DNA of 64,000 nucleotides from Massilia soli. GTDB lineage: Bacteria; Pseudomonadota; Gammaproteobacteria; Burkholderiales; Burkholderiaceae_D. A program made the position numbers and the translations under genes. Positions 1 through 8,500 of this stretch are shown piece by piece; within the stretch, counting starts at the first letter, position 1; the number at the start of each line of letters is the position of its first letter. The stretch spans positions 124,001 through 188,000 of the forward strand of contig NZ_JAFBIL020000003.1 in NCBI RefSeq assembly GCF_016809835.1, in the 5' to 3' direction. The notes beneath the pieces are model-generated. The model worked only from the letters and a program-made list of their open reading frames with translations, made no database searches and was not told the origin of the DNA.

Positions 1-743
1 TGATGCTGGTCGGCCTGATCCTGCGCGGCGTCGCGTTCGACTTCCGGGTCAAGGCGCGGGACGGCCACAAGCACGCCTGGAACATGGCGTTCTATGGCGG
101 CTCGGTGCTGGCCACCTTCGCCCAGGGCGTGATGATCGGGCTCTACATCGTCGGTTTCCAGTACGGTCCGGCGCAGCTGGCGTTTGCGGCGTTCACCGGA
201 CTTGCGCTGCTGGCCGGCTACGCGCTGCTGGGCGCCAGCTGGCTGATCATGAAGGCCGAAGGCGATTTGCAGCTGAGGGCAATTGCCTGGGCGCGCGGCA
301 GCATGCTGCTGTGCGCGATGGGCGTGGCCGCGGTGTCGGTGGCGACGCCGCTGGTGAGCCAGCAGATCTTCGATAAATGGTTTTCGTTCCCGGAGATATT
401 GCTGCTCGCGCCGATTCCAGCGGTCACGGCGGCGCTGTTCGTCCTGACCTATCTGATCCTGCGCAAGCTGCCGGCGCTGCTGGCCGCCGATCACCATGCA
501 TTTTGCTGGATCCCGTTCGCCGCCACTGTCGGCATCTTCCTGCTGGCGTTTAACGGCCTGGCATACAGCCTGTTCCCCTACCTGCTGGTCGACCGGATGA
601 CCATCTGGCAGGCGGCCAGCGCGCCGGAGTCGCTGCAGATCATCCTGATCGGTGTCGTGGTCGTCCTGCCGACCATCATTGGTTACACCGTGTATTCGTA
701 CCGGGTTTTCTGGGGCAAGGCACAGCCGCTGAGCTATGCCTGA
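1..743 (+). CDS. cydB: Cytochrome bd-type ubiquinol oxidase subunit II, 3' part only
   Basis: C-terminal about 246 residues of CydB/CioB, the membrane subunit that pairs with CydA to reduce O2 with quinol electrons. The family signature GVAFDFR is at the left edge, and the protein ends in the usual VYSYRVFWGKA stretch. About six hydrophobic segments are visible. The family is about 330-380 residues, so the N-terminus lies outside the window; the ATG at base 3 is internal, not a start. No CydX-like small ORF was noticed just downstream. Whether it is the cyanide-insensitive (CIO) or classical bd subtype cannot be decided from this fragment. Confidence 0.93.
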   Translation, partial: MLVGLILRGVAFDFRVKARDGHKHAWNMAFYGGSVLATFAQGVMIGLYIVGFQYGPAQLAFAAFTGLALLAGYALLGASWLIMKAEGDLQLRAIAWARGSMLLCAMGVAAVSVATPLVSQQIFDKWFSFPEILLLAPIPAVTAALFVLTYLILRKLPALLAADHHAFCWIPFAATVGIFLLAFNGLAYSLFPYLLVDRMTIWQAASAPESLQIILIGVVVVLPTIIGYTVYSYRVFWGKAQPLSYA

Positions 744-841
744 AACCGGCAAGGTGTTACTTGTGTAAGTGTTTCTCTCAATGAATCGTGCGGACGGTTG
801 AAATCGGTATATTGAACACATAACAACCGAAAGGAACTCTC

Positions 842-1261
842 ATGAAAAACGTTCTCTTGTCAGCCGCCGCCGCACTTGTACTGAGCACCGTGTCCGTGGC
901 GCCACCTGCCATGGCGAAGGGCGAAGTGGTCATCGTGCGCGTTGCGCCGCCCGCCGCCCGTCAGGAAAGGGTTCCCGCCGCGCGCCGCGGTTACGAGTGG
1001 GCGCCAGGCTACTGGAACTGGACCGGACGTCAATACACCTGGGTAAAAGGCCACTTTGAAAAGGTTCGCCGCGGCCAGTCTTACCAGCGCGCCGAGTGGC
1101 GCGAGGGCCCGAACGGCTGGGAATTCAACCGTGGCGGCTGGCGCGCCGGCCAGCGTGACCTGGACCGCGACGGGATCCGCAACCGCGATGACCGCGACCG
1201 TGACAATGACGGCGTGCGCAACCGCGACGATCGTCGTCCCAACGATCCGGTTCGGAACTAA
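842..1261 (+). CDS. Secreted YXWGXW-type repeat protein with calcium-loop-like tail
   Basis: 139-residue predicted exported protein with a signal peptide (residues 1 to about 25, ending around AMA). The middle carries aromatic repeats of the YXWGXW type (YEWAPGYWNW, then QYTWVKGHF and ERREWREG-like text), typical of small proteobacterial envelope proteins of unknown role. The tail, residues about 108-139, is an Asp/Arg/Asn-rich double repeat (DRDGIRNRDD, then DNDGVRNRDD) resembling thrombospondin type-3 calcium loops. A good Shine-Dalgarno (AAGGAA) precedes the ATG. It is monocistronic, followed by a strong terminator. Function unknown; envelope or periplasmic location is inferred. Confidence 0.8.
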   Translation: MKNVLLSAAAALVLSTVSVAPPAMAKGEVVIVRVAPPAARQERVPAARRGYEWAPGYWNWTGRQYTWVKGHFEKVRRGQSYQRAEWREGPNGWEFNRGGWRAGQRDLDRDGIRNRDDRDRDNDGVRNRDDRRPNDPVRN

Positions 1262-1274
1262 GTTGTTGCAACAG

Positions 1275-1300
1275 AAAACCGGCGCAAGCCGGTTTTTTTT
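1275..1300 (+). terminator. Rho-independent terminator
   Basis: Stem AAAACCGGC / GCCGGTTTT with a GCAA tetraloop and eight T residues, 14 bases after the YXWGXW gene stop codon. Confidence 0.88.
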
Positions 1301-1348
1301 CGCTCTGTCGCCGTGACATGTGGACAGCGGCGTGGCCGCCGTCACGTC

Positions 1349-1369
1349 GTGCCCGCGCAAGGCGGGCAC
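1349..1369. repeat. Short palindromic (REP-like) hairpin
   Basis: GTGCCCGC / GCGGGCAC with a 5-base loop in the 274-bp gap before the DUF885 gene. The text GTCGTGCCCGCGCAAGGCGG resembles dispersed REP-like elements common between genes in Proteobacteria. Only one copy is seen here, so repeat status rests on resemblance. Confidence 0.45.
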
Positions 1370-1535
1370 CCGTCCCAGGGATGCTGGAACCGCCCGACCC
1401 CGGTCGGCACCCGGCTGCAGTCTGCATTCCCGCGGCCGGCATGCATATACCGCCGAGCTTGCCGAGTCATAAAGATTGCTTCTATACTCCCCGGCAGTCA
1501 CAAGCCTCGCTCCCCACACACTGAAAAGGTATTCA

Positions 1536-3308
1536 ATGTCGACATCGAATTTCACCGTCCGCGCTCTGGTCAGCGGCCTGGCGCTGGCCCTGCTGTCGGT
1601 TCCGGCCGCCGCCGAACAGCCATGGGTCACCAAGAGCAATGCCAACGCCAAGCTGCTGCTGAACGTGGTGGCGAAGTATTCGCCGGAAGGTGCGAGCGCG
1701 CTGGGCGTGGATGGATTCGACGAGCAGATCACCGACCTGTCGCGCGACCTGTACGAGCCAACCAACAAGGACTTGCGCGCCGCGATCGCGGAACTGGAGA
1801 AGCGCCTCAAGGCCGAGACCGATCCGAAAGTGAAGCAGGACCTGGAAATCCTGATCGGCAGCGCCCGCGACCAGATGACATCGAGCCGCCTGGAGCGCAA
1901 GTACTTCATGCCGTTCAACGACCTGACCCAGACGATTTTCGGCGTGGTCCGCTCGACCCTCGATCCGCGCATTCCAAAGGAACGGCAGAAGACCTTGCTG
2001 GTCCGCCTGGAAAAATATGCCGGCCTGGCCAAGGGCCATCGCCCGGCCACCGACCTGGCCAGCGAGCGCCTGCAGGAACGCCTGAAAGCCAACAAGAACC
2101 TGCTCGGTCCGTACAAGGGTGAAGTAGAACAAGCCATCAACAACAGCCCGACCCTGATCGCCGGCATGAAGGACCTGCTTGCCAAGAGCGACCTGAAGGG
2201 ATGGGAGCCAACCTTCGCCGCGCTGGAGAAACAGCTGACCGCGTACAACGCGCACGTGAAAACCACCATCCTGCCGCGCGCGCGCGCCGACCATCGCCTG
2301 CCGCCCGAGGTGTACGCCAACAACCTCAAGCAGTTCGGGGTGGATATTCCGCCGCAAGAGCTGATCGCCAAGGCGCTGACCTCGTTTGCCGAGATCCGCA
2401 ACCAGATGAACATCACCGCTGGCTTGATCGCGCAGGAGCGCAAGCTGCCGGACCCGGATTACCGCGCCGTGATGCTGGAGTTGAAGAAGGAGCAGATCCC
2501 GGCCGGACAGGTGATGCCGCTGTACGCCGAGCGCCTGGCGCAGATCGAAGACGCGGTGCGCAAGCAGGACATCGTGACCATGCCGAGCCGCAAGGCGCTG
2601 ATCCGCCTGGCCAGCCCGGCGGAAAACGCACGCAGCCCGGCGCCGCACATGAATCCGCCACGCCTGATCGGCAACACCGGCGAGTACGGCGAGTTCGTGC
2701 TGACCACCGGCATGGCGCCTGATGCCAACGGCAAGTCGCTGGCCTTCGATGACTTTACCCACCAGGCCGGCACGTGGTCGATCACCGCGCACGAAGCGCG
2801 TCCCGGCCATGAGCTGCAGTTTGCCAAGATGATCGAGACCGGCGTGTCGACCGCGCGCGCGGTGTTCGCGTTCAACAGCGTCAATGTCGAAGGCTGGGCG
2901 CTGTATGCCGAAGCCGAGATGCAGCCGTACGAGCCGCTCGACGGCCAGCTGTTCGCGCTGCAGGCGCGCATGCTGCGCGCGGCCCGCGCCTTCCTCGACC
3001 CGATGGTCAACCTCGGCGAAATCTCGCCTGAAGGCGTGAAAGGCTTCCTGATGGATGAAGTGGGTATGTCCGAAGGCATGGCAACGCAGGAAATGCAGCG
3101 TTACACCTTCCGCTCGCCAGGGCAGGCCACTTCGTACTTCTACGGCTACCAGCGGCTGATGGAAACCCGCCAGGCTGCCGAAGTGGCCTTGCGCAAGAAG
3201 TTCAACCGCAAGGCGTTCAACGACTTCGTGCTGGCCCAGGGCCTGGTGCCGCCGCAATTGCTGCGCAAGGCAGTCATGCAGGAATTCGTGCCGTCACAAA
3301 GCAAGTGA
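1536..3308 (+). CDS. DUF885 family secreted metallopeptidase-like protein
   Basis: 590-residue protein of the DUF885 family, thought to be zinc-dependent carboxypeptidase-like enzymes; substrate unknown. The start at 1536 has a purine-rich site (GAAAAGG) just upstream and opens a signal peptide ending near AAAEQ; an in-frame upstream start at 1476 would bury it. The family motif HEARPGHELQ sits at about residue 424, where HE..PGH is the presumed metal site, followed by a conserved Glu region (NVEGWALYAEAEM). The C-terminal EMQRYTFRSPGQATSYF motif is also typical. Length is normal for the family. It is convergent with the PepSY gene and likely periplasmic. Confidence 0.85.
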   Translation: MSTSNFTVRALVSGLALALLSVPAAAEQPWVTKSNANAKLLLNVVAKYSPEGASALGVDGFDEQITDLSRDLYEPTNKDLRAAIAELEKRLKAETDPKVKQDLEILIGSARDQMTSSRLERKYFMPFNDLTQTIFGVVRSTLDPRIPKERQKTLLVRLEKYAGLAKGHRPATDLASERLQERLKANKNLLGPYKGEVEQAINNSPTLIAGMKDLLAKSDLKGWEPTFAALEKQLTAYNAHVKTTILPRARADHRLPPEVYANNLKQFGVDIPPQELIAKALTSFAEIRNQMNITAGLIAQERKLPDPDYRAVMLELKKEQIPAGQVMPLYAERLAQIEDAVRKQDIVTMPSRKALIRLASPAENARSPAPHMNPPRLIGNTGEYGEFVLTTGMAPDANGKSLAFDDFTHQAGTWSITAHEARPGHELQFAKMIETGVSTARAVFAFNSVNVEGWALYAEAEMQPYEPLDGQLFALQARMLRAARAFLDPMVNLGEISPEGVKGFLMDEVGMSEGMATQEMQRYTFRSPGQATSYFYGYQRLMETRQAAEVALRKKFNRKAFNDFVLAQGLVPPQLLRKAVMQEFVPSQSK

Positions 3309-3313
3309 TTCAG

Positions 3314-3340
3314 CCGGCGCGGCGCGACCAGCCGCGCCGG
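3314..3340. terminator. GC-rich hairpin between convergent genes
   Basis: Perfect 10-bp stem CCGGCGCGGC / GCCGCGCCGG with a 7-base loop, between two converging genes. No T-tract follows, so it is a weak candidate for intrinsic termination. Confidence 0.4.
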
Positions 3341-3350
3341 GCAGCGCGCT

Positions 3351-4544
3351 TCAGGCTGCGACCGCCGCAGCCTGCTTGCGGCGCGGCGCCTTCACCGGCT
3401 TGCGCAGCTTTAGCCATACCACCAGTCCGGTAACGAAGAACGCCAGCGGCACCAGTCCGAACAGGCTGATGAACACCCGTCCCGCGGTCCCGAACGCTTC
3501 CCCGGTATGCAGCGGGAACAGCCAGCTGATGAATTTATCCCCACTCCTGGCCCGCAGCGGATCGATTACCCGCAGCACCGCGCCATTGCCGGAATCGATG
3601 CTGATGCGGGTCGCACCCGGACCCATGCGCAGTTCGCCAGGCTGGCGCATGCGCACCTCGAACGGCTGGTTGGGCTTGGCCGGAAACGACAGGCGCGACA
3701 CGCGCCCCGACGGGAAGGCCGCTTGCGCGGCCGTTACCGCATCGGCCACCGCCACAGCGCCTGTGGCCGCGCTTTGGTTGGCCAGCTTGCCGTTTGGCGT
3801 GACGGTCGATACCGCCTTGATGGCCGGCGTGACCCAATCGGGCATGTTGAAATAGACCCCTGAGAACGCGGTCGCCAGCAGCATCGGGGCGGCGAAGAAA
3901 CCGCCGGCGCGGTGCAGCTGGAAACTGAAGCGTGGCCAGGAGCCGCCGTGGCGTACCGTGACCGCCTTCCAGATCGCCGCGCCTGCCATGCGCGGCCACC
4001 ACAGCACGATGCCGGTCAGGGTCATCAGCAGCAGCGACACGCCGGTGGCCGCGATGACGATCTTGCCGGCCTCGCCGGCCACCAGGTAGCGGTGAATGTG
4101 GAACAGGGTCGGCATCAATAGCGGGCGCGACAACCCGGCTTGGCCCCAGTTGCGCTCGCCCGTCACGGCCAGGCTGGCCGGGTCGACCATCACCTGGCGC
4201 GTGACTGCCTGCGTCCATGGCGCGCCATCAGGGGCCGGGGCGGGGCGGTACCACGCGACGAACACATCGCCGGCGCGTTCCGGCAGTTCCAGCATGCTCG
4301 GGCGGCCGTAACCCGGATTGGCGGCCAGCACGCCGGTGACCGCCTGCACCAGCGCGCCATCGACCCGCAACGGTTCGCCGGCACGCAGCGGTGGCGGCGG
4401 CGCAACGTGCAGCAAGCCGGGATTGAGTATGCTGTCGAGTTCGTGTATCCAGCTCAGCAGCGAGCCGGTCAGTCCCAGTACGACCAGGATGGCGCCGAAG
4501 GTGAGGCCGGTCCACAGGTGGACGGTGCGAATCCAATGTTTCAT
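3351..4544 (-). CDS. PepSY-associated membrane protein (iron-regulated, PiuB-like)
   Basis: 397-residue inner-membrane protein of the PepSY_TM family, often found beside siderophore receptors and thought to help reduce or release iron in the periplasm. The N-terminus (HLWTGLTFGAILVVLGLTGS) is the typical first helix. Further helices lie near residues 155-180 (LLLMTLTGIVLWW), 205-230 and 345-375 (GLVPLAFFVTGLVVWL), with periplasmic PepSY regions between. The tail is basic. It is transcribed away from the TonB receptor gene, sharing a 140-bp region with Fur-box-like sites, which supports iron control. The exact biochemical role is not known. Confidence 0.86.
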   Translation of the reverse strand: MKHWIRTVHLWTGLTFGAILVVLGLTGSLLSWIHELDSILNPGLLHVAPPPPLRAGEPLRVDGALVQAVTGVLAANPGYGRPSMLELPERAGDVFVAWYRPAPAPDGAPWTQAVTRQVMVDPASLAVTGERNWGQAGLSRPLLMPTLFHIHRYLVAGEAGKIVIAATGVSLLLMTLTGIVLWWPRMAGAAIWKAVTVRHGGSWPRFSFQLHRAGGFFAAPMLLATAFSGVYFNMPDWVTPAIKAVSTVTPNGKLANQSAATGAVAVADAVTAAQAAFPSGRVSRLSFPAKPNQPFEVRMRQPGELRMGPGATRISIDSGNGAVLRVIDPLRARSGDKFISWLFPLHTGEAFGTAGRVFISLFGLVPLAFFVTGLVVWLKLRKPVKAPRRKQAAAVAA

Positions 4545-4577
4545 GAGCGGGAAATCAGGAGTGAGGACGCCAGTATA

Positions 4578-4595
4578 AATGAGAATAATTCTCGA
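4578..4595. promoter_or_regulatory. Fur box candidate 1
   Basis: AATGAGAATAATTCTCG-type site with inverted 6-bp arms GAGAAT / ATTCTC around a single A (4581-4593), close to the proteobacterial Fur consensus. It lies between the divergent PepSY and TonB-receptor genes. Confidence 0.65.
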
Positions 4596-4611
4596 TACGC
4601 TTGATTCTTCA

Positions 4612-4636
4612 AATAAGAATCGTTATCATTCGCATT
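4612..4636. promoter_or_regulatory. Fur box candidate 2
   Basis: AATAAGAATCGTTATCATTC region, built from GATAAT-like hexamers in both directions. It is 50-70 bp before the TonB-receptor start. Two adjacent sites suggest tight iron repression of both flanking genes. Confidence 0.6.
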
Positions 4637-4684
4637 GTACATTGCTCAACAGCAAAAGCCGTTCATTCACCAAGGATTTTTCGC

Positions 4685-6820
4685 ATGCGTTCCATGAAGC
4701 CTCTTTCCCGCGCGGTTGCCGCCGCCTGCCTCACCATGTCCGCCAGCGCGTTGGCCCAGCAGGCCGTGGCTACCGGGGAGGGCCAGATGGCCGAAGTCGT
4801 CGTCACGGCCACCCGCGGCGAGAAAGCGGTCGACAAGATCCCCGGCGCGATCGCCGTCATCGGCCAGCAGGAACTGGCGACCCAGTACCTGATCGCCGAC
4901 GATCCGTCGCAGGCGCTGTCGACCTACATCCCAGGCTACGCGCCCAGCCGCCAGAAGATGAGTTCGACGGGCGAATCGCTGCGCGGCCGCCAGCCGCTGA
5001 TCCTGCTCGATGGTATTCCCCAGTCGAATCCGCTGCGCGCCGGCATGCGCGAAGGCTATTTCGCCGACAGCTACATCATCGAGCGCATCGAAGTCATCAA
5101 CGGCGCCTCGGCGGTGCAGGGCATGGGCGCCACCGGCGGCATCATCAACTACATCACCAAGTCGCCGCGCACCAGCGGCACCACCCACGGCGTCAACCTG
5201 CGTGCGTCGACCCAGTTCCGCTCCGATAACCTCGACTGGAAGACCGGCTATTCGATCAGCCACAAGTCCGGCGATGTCGATTTCCTCGGCTACGCCGCAG
5301 TGCAGCGCCGCGGCATGAGCTACGACGGCAATGGCCGCCGCCTCGGCATCGACACCGTCCAGGGCGATACCCTCGACACCCACGGCGACGACCTGTTCGT
5401 CAAGGTCGGCAAAACCTTCGGCGACCAGCGCCTGCAACTGTCGCTGAACCGCTTCAACCTGGAAGGCGACGGCGACTACAAGAACGATCCGGGCAGCGTC
5501 GCCGAGGGTGTACCGACCAGTTCGCTGCCGGGCGCCCCGGTCGGCGAGGCGCCGCGCAACAAGGTGCGCAGTGCCAGCCTGGATTACCGCCACGCCGACC
5601 TGGCCGGCGGCATGTTCAGCGCCCAGCTGTTCGGCCACCAGTTCGCTTCGCTGTACGGCGCCACCCGCGTGGCCACGTTCCAGGATGCGCGCATCGCGCC
5701 GAACGGCACCTTGTGGGACCAGTCGCAGATCCTCGCCGACAAGCGCGGCGCGCGCATCACCTATGTGCGTCCCGATACCCTGGTTGCGGGCCTCGAGGCC
5801 ACCGTCGGCGTCGATTTCTTGCGCGACGATACCGAGCAGCGCCTGGCCATCACCGACCGCACCTGGGTGCCGCTGCTGAAGTTCAACTCGACCGCGCCGT
5901 TTGCCCAGCTGGAGTATGAATTCGGCGCGGTCACGGTGCGCGGCGGCGTGCGCCACGAGATCGCCGAACTCGACGTCGACACCTACACCACGCTGGCAGC
6001 CTATGGCAGCCGCACGGTCGAAGGCGGTTCGGCCGAGTTCTCGAAGTCGGTCAAGAATATCGGCGCGGTGTGGCGCTGGGCGCCGCAATGGTCGGCTTTC
6101 GCTGCCAGTTCCGAGGGCTTCGGCCTGCCGGACGCGGGCCTGGTGCTGCGCGGCGTCAACACGCCGGGACAATCGGTGTCGAGCCTGATCAGCCTGCAGC
6201 CCATCGTCACCCGCAACAACGAAATCGGCGTCAACTGGCGCGGCGCCCGCGGCCAGTTCGGCATCTCGCGCTACGACTCGCGCTCGAAGCTGGGCAGCGT
6301 GATCCGGATTACCGCGGCCGGAGTCGGCCTGGTGGAGCGCGTGCCGACCACCGTCAAGGGCTGGGAAGTGAGCGGCGAATGGCGCCCGACCCGCGCCGTG
6401 TCGGCGTTCGGCAGCTACGCCAAAACGGACGGCAAGACCGCCGCGACCCAGGGCGCGCCGCTGGATATTTCGCTGGGCGCGCGCTCGCAGGGGCCCGACA
6501 AGGCGGTGCTGGGCGCCAACTGGAAGTGGATGCCGGCCTCGCGCCTGCGCTTGCAGGCAAGCCACCTGTTCGACCGCGACATCAATATCGGCCGCATGGT
6601 CGGCACCAGCCGCCTGGAAGAGCACTTCAACGGCTACACGCTGGTCGACGCGGCGGCCAGCTGGGACACCCGGCTGGGGAAGGTTGGTGTCAGCATCGAG
6701 AATTTATTGGACAAGCAATATGTAGGCTATTATTCCCAGTCGGCGGCGGCCACCGATCCGGGCAACACCTACGCGGGCCGCGGGCGCACGCTGGCAGTCA
6801 ATATCAGCCGTACATTCTAA
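4685..6820 (+). CDS. TonB-dependent outer-membrane receptor (siderophore/iron type)
   Basis: 711-residue outer-membrane receptor importing an iron chelate or similar ligand using TonB energy. The start at 4685 has AAGGA 8 bases upstream and gives a signal peptide ending near ALAQQ; the open frame extends to 4601, but that part crosses the Fur boxes. Next come a TonB-box-like stretch (EVVVTATRG), a plug domain (about residues 30-160, with GIPQSNPLRAGMR and MGATGGIINYITKSP) and a 22-strand-type barrel ending in the expected terminal Phe (NISRTF). Divergence from a PepSY protein and the Fur-like sites point to iron. The actual substrate cannot be read from sequence. Confidence 0.9.
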   Translation: MRSMKPLSRAVAAACLTMSASALAQQAVATGEGQMAEVVVTATRGEKAVDKIPGAIAVIGQQELATQYLIADDPSQALSTYIPGYAPSRQKMSSTGESLRGRQPLILLDGIPQSNPLRAGMREGYFADSYIIERIEVINGASAVQGMGATGGIINYITKSPRTSGTTHGVNLRASTQFRSDNLDWKTGYSISHKSGDVDFLGYAAVQRRGMSYDGNGRRLGIDTVQGDTLDTHGDDLFVKVGKTFGDQRLQLSLNRFNLEGDGDYKNDPGSVAEGVPTSSLPGAPVGEAPRNKVRSASLDYRHADLAGGMFSAQLFGHQFASLYGATRVATFQDARIAPNGTLWDQSQILADKRGARITYVRPDTLVAGLEATVGVDFLRDDTEQRLAITDRTWVPLLKFNSTAPFAQLEYEFGAVTVRGGVRHEIAELDVDTYTTLAAYGSRTVEGGSAEFSKSVKNIGAVWRWAPQWSAFAASSEGFGLPDAGLVLRGVNTPGQSVSSLISLQPIVTRNNEIGVNWRGARGQFGISRYDSRSKLGSVIRITAAGVGLVERVPTTVKGWEVSGEWRPTRAVSAFGSYAKTDGKTAATQGAPLDISLGARSQGPDKAVLGANWKWMPASRLRLQASHLFDRDINIGRMVGTSRLEEHFNGYTLVDAAASWDTRLGKVGVSIENLLDKQYVGYYSQSAAATDPGNTYAGRGRTLAVNISRTF

Positions 6821-6863
6821 GTAATGATTTATTATTAGCAATGTAACGTGCCGCACATAGGAA

Positions 6864-6876
6864 GTAACACTGTTAC
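6864..6876. promoter_or_regulatory. Possible operator palindrome before KaiC-like gene
   Basis: GTAAC-ACT-GTTAC, a 13-bp dyad about 70 bp before the KaiC-like start. It could be a transcription-factor site; no known consensus is assigned. Confidence 0.3.
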
Positions 6877-6943
6877 ACTGTTTTCTCATCGGCCGGGCGC
6901 GGGCGCCCGCTGTCAAAAACATGTTTGTGTATGAGAGGCAACT

Positions 6944-8500
6944 GTGGAAACGTTGGTAAAGACGGGCATTATTGGCCTTGACGAGGTATTGCTGGGCGGC
7001 GTGCCGCGGAATAATAATTTGCTTGTCGAAGGTGCGCCGGGGTCCGGCAAAACCACGCTGGGACTGGGCTTCATCCATGCGGGCGCGGCCTTGTACAACG
7101 AGCCTGGCGCGATCATCTCGTTCGAGCTCGAGCCGCAGAAACTGTTGCGCGACGCCGCCGGTTTCAACTGGCCGATGCAGGACCTGATCGACGCGGGCAA
7201 GATCAAGATCATCCAGACCAGTCCGGCCGTGTTGCTCAACGAGTTCCGCTCCAGCGACGGCGTGCTGACCAGCGTGCTGCAGGAACTCGGCGCCAAGCGC
7301 CTGCTGATCGACGGCCTGACGCCGATCCGCTTGTACGCCGAAGTGCATGACATTCCGTTCCGCGAAGACGTTCACCTGCTGATCGAAGGCCTGACCCGGC
7401 TCGGCGTGACCACCATGGTCACCGCCGAGCAGGACGAGGGCATCGGCGGCGTCTACCCGCACGAACGCTTCGTGTTCGACACCATCGTCTCGCTGACCCG
7501 CGAAGAAAAGCAGCGCCGCGTGCACCGCCGCCTGACCGTGCTCAAGTCGCGCGGCCAGGAATTCATCGGCGGCAGCCACACCATGCGCATCGAAAAAGAT
7601 GTCGGCATCCACGTGTACCGGCGTGCGCAATCGCGCCCGGTCACCTCCGACGACCAGCCGACCTCCAGCAAGCGCCTGTCGACCGGTTCCAAGACCATCG
7701 ACGCCATGATGGACGGCGGCATCTACGAAGGCTCGGTGACCATGGTCACCGGCATCTCGGGCACCGGCAAGACCGTGTTCGGCGTGCAGTTCCTGACCTC
7801 GGCCATCAAGGCGGGCCACAAGGCCCTGCTGGTGAGCCTGGACGAACACCCGCGCCAGCTGATGCGCAACGCCAAGTCGCTCGGCTTCGACATCGAAGGC
7901 CATGTCGAGGCAGGCGACCTGTTCGTGCATTACGAGTCGCCGCTCGAGCTGGAACTGGACGTGCACTTCGACCGCATCATCAAGCTGGTCGAGCAGCATG
8001 GCATCGACTGCGTGGTGTTCGATTCGGTCGCCGTCTACGAGATGACCAGCCGCGAAGAGGTGGCCGACTACCTGTACGCGCTGGCGACCTTCTTCAAGGA
8101 CCGCCTGGCGACGATCCTGTTCAACTACGAAAGCCCCGAACTGCTGGGCATTTCGCAGATCAGCGAAGAGCTCAAGGGCTCGCACCTGGTCGACAACATC
8201 ATCTTGCTGAACTATGTGGAAATTTCGACCCAGCTGCGGCGCGCGATCGCGATTCCGAAAGTGCGCGGCAGCCGCATCCACCAGGTCACGCGCGAGTACC
8301 TGATCGGCGAGGGCGGCCTGCTGCTGGTGGACGAGGAGACCGCCGACGAGGCCGGCACCGTGCCGCAACTGCCGTTCTCGTCCTACTACGGCTTGCTGTC
8401 GCGGTCGCCGTCGCGCACCAGTCCGAGCATCGAAGTGGCGGTGGCGCATGGAAAGGAACTGCCTGATTCGGCCGAGTTTCCGGTAGAACCTTCGTCGTGA
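6944..8500 (+). CDS. KaiC-like double RecA-fold ATPase
   Basis: 518-residue protein with two tandem KaiC/RecA domains. Domain 1 (residues about 5-235) has Walker A GAPGSGKTT and a Walker-B-like LLIDGLTPIR. Domain 2 (about 245-470) has GISGTGKT and DCVVFDSVAVYE. KaiC is the cyanobacterial clock ATPase/autokinase; homologues outside cyanobacteria usually act with histidine kinases in signalling. At the KaiC double-Glu positions, domain 1 reads FELEP and domain 2 SLDEHP, so the usual EE pair is not intact. It starts with GTG after AGAGG (6-base spacer) and overlaps the kinase gene by 4 bases, so the two are translationally coupled. No KaiA or KaiB is nearby. Confidence 0.87.
   Translation: METLVKTGIIGLDEVLLGGVPRNNNLLVEGAPGSGKTTLGLGFIHAGAALYNEPGAIISFELEPQKLLRDAAGFNWPMQDLIDAGKIKIIQTSPAVLLNEFRSSDGVLTSVLQELGAKRLLIDGLTPIRLYAEVHDIPFREDVHLLIEGLTRLGVTTMVTAEQDEGIGGVYPHERFVFDTIVSLTREEKQRRVHRRLTVLKSRGQEFIGGSHTMRIEKDVGIHVYRRAQSRPVTSDDQPTSSKRLSTGSKTIDAMMDGGIYEGSVTMVTGISGTGKTVFGVQFLTSAIKAGHKALLVSLDEHPRQLMRNAKSLGFDIEGHVEAGDLFVHYESPLELELDVHFDRIIKLVEQHGIDCVVFDSVAVYEMTSREEVADYLYALATFFKDRLATILFNYESPELLGISQISEELKGSHLVDNIILLNYVEISTQLRRAIAIPKVRGSRIHQVTREYLIGEGGLLLVDEETADEAGTVPQLPFSSYYGLLSRSPSRTSPSIEVAVAHGKELPDSAEFPVEPSS

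Noticed and set aside
4667-6625. 652-residue minus-strand frame across the TonB receptor
   Set aside because: Shadow of the receptor gene; low-complexity composition, no ribosome site.
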